Shown piece after piece: positions 60,271 through 64,000 of a DNA stretch of 64,000 bases (positions within the stretch are counted from its first letter, which is position 1; every line of letters begins with the position of its first letter). The stretch is taken from positions 17,339,167 to 17,403,166 of the forward strand of contig CM057839.1 in NCBI GenBank assembly GCA_030068075.1. The letters are read 5' to 3'. The position numbers and the translations under genes were made by a program. The notes beneath the pieces are model-generated. The model worked only from the letters and a program-made list of their open reading frames with translations. It did no database searches and was not told where the DNA came from. Source of the DNA: Paguma larvata. Taxonomy: Eukaryota > Chordata > Mammalia > Carnivora > Viverridae.

Positions 60271-61809
60271 CTTCCTGGTACTTGAATTCACATTTAGTTC
60301 TGTCTGCTTTCAAACACAATCCTTTTAATCACTTCACTTTATGATCAAAAGTGTTATTATAAATGAAAGGAAATTCCTATTAAAATCTAGATTATTATCG
60401 TAACTGATTCTCTCCTATCCACTAGACAGCTCACCTTGGCCTACAAAAGTGAGACTTTACCCAGGAAAATTATTGGACTACTTTTTCTCAAATCTGCAAA
60501 CACCTCTAATGTTCTAAAGCTAAGTCAAAACATACACACACGCTCTTGAAAAGGACTGTGTTCAATGGCAGAAACAATACGAGGCTCTACCTGGTAGACC
60601 GGAATATGGAAACTTCCGCCTGCATGGTGTTCCCTTTTGCTGGAAGGGGGAGGAAAAAAAATTGCTCGCATTTCTATGTCTGATAATCCCAATTTGCTCT
60701 TCTGTACCCTCCCATTCTCTTAGAGAGACTTGAGTATAGGCAGCATTTTAAACAAAAATCTTTTCAAAACTTATTTCTGTAATGTGAGCTACTCTACTTA
60801 ATCCACTCTGAATAGGATTGTAGGCACCACTGGCAGAGAGTGGTTCTGACTGCGTTGCTCTGCTCCAGAACACAATCAGTGAAAGCAATTGTATAGGTCT
60901 GAGGGAAGAGCAGGATAAAATGAGACAGAGAGTTTTATATCTCTTCTCATATGACATCATTTTTGAAGGACAAAAACTACAATCTTCAAATTCCTCTCTT
61001 CACCGAGTCTTATTATGTATGATCTCAAACTGTTTTCATCCACATACATTTTTCACATAACCAGGTCATTAAAACTTTTCGAGATGTCAGAACATTAAGT
61101 CTATCTCCAAAAACTACATTTGTCAACCGTCGAGGTTATTCAACAAACAATTGTCCTTGTGACTTGACAGAAATCCCAAAGAAAGTATAGCAGTTTTTCT
61201 AGGGAAGTCAGTTTTACCTGAACCAAACCAAGTTTTACTTGGAATGGGGAAAAACACATGAGTTAACAGTTTATGAAATATTTATAAAATGAAATTCATG
61301 CTGTACCAAATTGTTGAATTTAAGGCTTATTCACGATGACATCCCTGCTATTCCTGAGAAAAGGAATAAAACAAAACAGAATTCAAAACAAAGAAAACAA
61401 ACAAAATAAGAAAGCTCTCTCATGATACCATCCTATAATTGAGGAAACAAACAACAAAAGCAGTGTTAAATATCTAAGACTTTCATTCCTGACCCTTGTA
61501 GTTAATATAAACTATCATACTCTCTGCATACTAAGGCAGGAAATCATAGACATGAGCTGTTTCAGGAGAAAGCACCAGGCTTGATTTCAATTTATCAACA
61601 ATCTACAAGTCTAAAAGTAGAAAGAAGTAGATTTCATCCAACTTAGACTTCCTGTAAAAAGTTTAATTCCTTTGTAAGTAACTTTATAAAAAATGCAATT
61701 AAAAAAGTTTCGACATGTATGAATTCAAAATCTCTTTCCACAATCACTTCACACCACTTACATAAAGATAAAAATATTAGATAGCATTATCTGATTTTCT
61801 GGCTCCTTC
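60271..61809. other. Unassigned sequence
   Basis: About 1.5 kb with no transposon or exon recognised. A short A-rich, CAAA-type patch lies at about 61367-61410. Confidence 0.45.
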
Positions 61810-62007
61810 TTTTTTGAGACAGAGAGAGAGAGAGAGAGCATAGCAGGGGAGGGGCAGAGGGAGAGGGAAAGAGAGAATCTTAAGCAGTCTCTGTAACCAG
61901 CATGGAGCATGACACAGGTCTAGATCTCATGATCGACTGTGAGATCATGATCTGACCCAAAAGCAAGAATTGGATGCTTAACTGACTGAGCCACTCAGGA
62001 CACCCCC
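61810..62007 (-). mobile_element. CAN-SINE, antisense
   Basis: GA-rich block at 61820-61875 with a (GA)n run at 61821-61838, then the felid-type body complement and head complement ending 'ctgagccactcaggacaccc'. Target duplication is not clear. Confidence 0.88.
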
Positions 62008-63054
62008 CTAGGTCTTTTAAATGATAGATTAAAGAGCTAATACAACATTCCCCGCCCTCCAGTCTTTTCATGCTGCCTTAACAAAAACCCAAGCAAACCA
62101 TTTTCCCTCGGTATCCTAACAGTATATTTTACAAAACTAGTGAAATGGCTGCTCATTTATTTTTCAGGTCTCTCTGATGCAGAAATGTTTCAAAGGGATA
62201 AATTACAGACAGAATTCTAATTTAACTATTTGCAAAATACTACTTTTTGCCAAAACTGATTGAACTTCAAAGCCTCCCTAAAACATCATACATAATTTAT
62301 TTCAGGGAAGAAAACAATAAAATCCAGGACTAGACCTGGAACCATGGTATTTTAAAGAGGCCATTTTGACCAGCACAGTATTTGGAGAGAAATGAATATA
62401 CTTTTTATCAACCAAACCGTTTTTTAAAAATTTATAAATCTCATAATATTGTGGGATTAATGTCACTAAGAACACTTCTTGCAGAGTACAGAAAAGAATA
62501 ATTCAGCATATTTGTCTTCCCTTCTCCCCCTCCTTTTTTAAAACTGTGCATTTCATTGTTCCTTAATCATATATTCTGGTCACAGATTTTTAATTGGTTT
62601 TTGACCTACATACCAGCATAGGTTGATTAACAATTCTCTAATCAAGGTTGCATAGCATTTATGTGTGTTCAATAATTCAGCAATCTGTCTGGGAAATGTA
62701 AGGGGACCCACGGTGTTGGTGAACATTCAGTGACTGCTAAAAGCACCGAACACCTTGTGCCCAAATTGCACTCAAATTCTTTAATGAAGAATCAGCAAGA
62801 ATCACAAAGGCACTTACTGCTACTCTTTCTAGATAAATAGAAAACCATGTATGCTGATGAGAAGAGAGACCCATCTGTATGGTCAAGAAAGTCTGTATGT
62901 GAAATACTGAAAAGTAAGTATAAAATGGAAACACAATAATCAATCTCTTCCTTTTGGTAGACACCTAAAAAGTAACAACACTGAGATAAAATTCTATGCA
63001 AGTGCAGGACTTTTTACACATATTGTAAATGCTCATTAAAAACTAAATTTTCTG
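62008..63054. other. Unassigned sequence
   Basis: About 1 kb with balanced composition and no transposon recognised. The block 62560-62950 has no simple repeats and is a weak candidate for conserved non-coding DNA. Confidence 0.45.
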
Positions 63055-63240
63055 GGGGCACCTGGGTGGCTCAGTAGGTTGAGCATCTGACTTCTGCTCA
63101 GATCACCATCTCACAGTTCGCGCGTTCAAGCCCTGCATGGGGCTCGCTGCTGTTAGCGGGGAGCCCGCTACGGATCTTCTGTCCTCCTCTCTCTCTGCCC
63201 CTCCCATGCTCATGCTTTCTCAAAAATAAAATAAAATAAC
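63055..63240 (+). mobile_element. CAN-SINE, sense, short
   Basis: Head 'ggggcacctgggtggctcag' from 63055, 'gcgcgttcaagccctgcatg', a body with 'cgctgctgttagcggggagc' unlike its siblings, CT-rich block, and an (AAAAT)n tail. The end part is shortened compared with full copies. The CpG-rich body differs from the usual felid segment and may mark a different subfamily. Confidence 0.9.
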
Positions 63241-63551
63241 TGCAAAATAAGTATTTTTTTGATTAAAACAGAACAGTTTATTTCTACTCAATGTTTCCCC
63301 TCATTTTGGCAAAATTAGCATAAGAATAAACGTGAGTGTGAAATTAATCTATACGAAGCACAATTATAGTGTGCTGGCTTAAATCTCTCACACTAAGTGG
63401 TTAATTTGAAGAAACTATATAGTTTAAAAGGTTCTAGATGATCTTTTAGTAGCTGATCTTTTCATCAGCAAACAATTTATTTACTTGTGACAAAAAAAGA
63501 ATCCACATGAGATGTGGACTTCAGGTTAACTATCAAAATCCATTCTTCTCT
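63241..63551. other. Unassigned spacer between two SINEs
   Basis: About 300 bases of AT-rich sequence. Ends with the left target duplication of the next SINE (63537-63551). Confidence 0.5.
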
Positions 63552-63756
63552 GGATGCCTATGTGGCTCAGTTGGTTAAGCATCCTATTCTGGATTTTGGC
63601 TCAGGTCATGATCTCACGGTTTGTGGAATGGAGCCCCACTTCGGGCTCTGTACTAACAGCATGGAGCCTGCTTGGGCTTCTCTTTCTCCCTTTCTCTTGC
63701 CCTCCCTCACTATCACTCTCTTTCTCTCTCTCAAAATAAATAAATAACCTTAAAAC
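63552..63756 (+). mobile_element. CAN-SINE, sense
   Basis: Head 'ggatgcctatgtggctcagt' from 63552, 'catgatctcacggtttgtgg', body, CT-rich block and (AAAT)n tail. The flanks are 'aatccattcttctct' (63537-63551) and 'aatccattcctctct' (63757-63771), 14 of 15 identical. Translated frames in it are not genes. Confidence 0.93.
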
Positions 63757-63771
63757 AATCCATTCCTCTCT

Positions 63772-64000
63772 TCCTTTTGAGCACATGGACAAACGACTTC
63801 TCTGGCTCGTTTTACGGGTAGGTATGTTCATGTAACTAAGTTTTCCCCAGTTAAGTGATTTGAAAGGGATACTCTCTACTTTTAGACTTGGTCCTTAAGA
63901 CAGTGGGATACCTTCTGACCTTTCTCTTTCCCCTTCTTCCTGTCTGGAAGCATGTTGATTTAGACTTGGCTGTGCAAATGATGATGAGTCTCAGAATGAT
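63772..64000. other. Unassigned sequence at the right end
   Basis: No recognisable feature. Confidence 0.5.

Overview
This window is eukaryotic, AT-rich mammalian nuclear DNA. It carries about 17 tRNA-derived CAN-SINE copies in both orientations. Each has a tRNA-like head, a CT-rich stretch and an A-rich or (AAAT)n tail. The internal sequence after the tRNA head (a 'gctctgtgctgacagctcagagcctgg'-like stretch, paraphrased here) is what I know from feliform SINEC_Fc elements, so a cat-family (Felidae) or close feliform genome is the most likely source. The L1 elements are also of carnivore type. The species cannot be fixed from this alone.

I recognise no protein-coding exon, structural RNA gene, CpG island, CRISPR array or bacterial-style operon. 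All long open frames are short and chance-like, or lie inside repeats. The best reading is gene-desert or deep-intronic DNA whose visible structure is layered retrotransposon insertion.

Layout: 1-2,430 holds old remnants (a hAT-like MITE and one SINE). 2,432-9,385 is a near full-length but dead carnivore L1 with two SINEs nested in it. 9,386-15,000 is old unique or L2-like DNA with an L1 tail nested inside an L2. 14,994-16,262 has three SINEs, including a head-to-head inverted pair. 16,263-20,040 is an ancient antisense L1M with a (GT)25 microsatellite. 23,995-35,760 has further L1 pieces in both orientations. 36,075-36,255 is an AT-rich tandem array. 37,979-38,281 is a long imperfect inverted repeat that I could not assign to a family. 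40,198-44,920 is the longest stretch without a recognisable repeat. 44,921-64,000 mixes SINEs, MIR/L2 relics (two MIRs are split by SINEs) and short L1 tails.

There are no genes here that act together. The useful information is the insertion chronology (SINE into L1, SINE into MIR, L1 into L2), possible recent or polymorphic SINE insertions, the unexplained inverted repeat, and a few non-repetitive blocks that could be conserved non-coding DNA. Repeat family names were assigned by memory of consensus sequences, not by a search. Boundaries of old elements are approximate.
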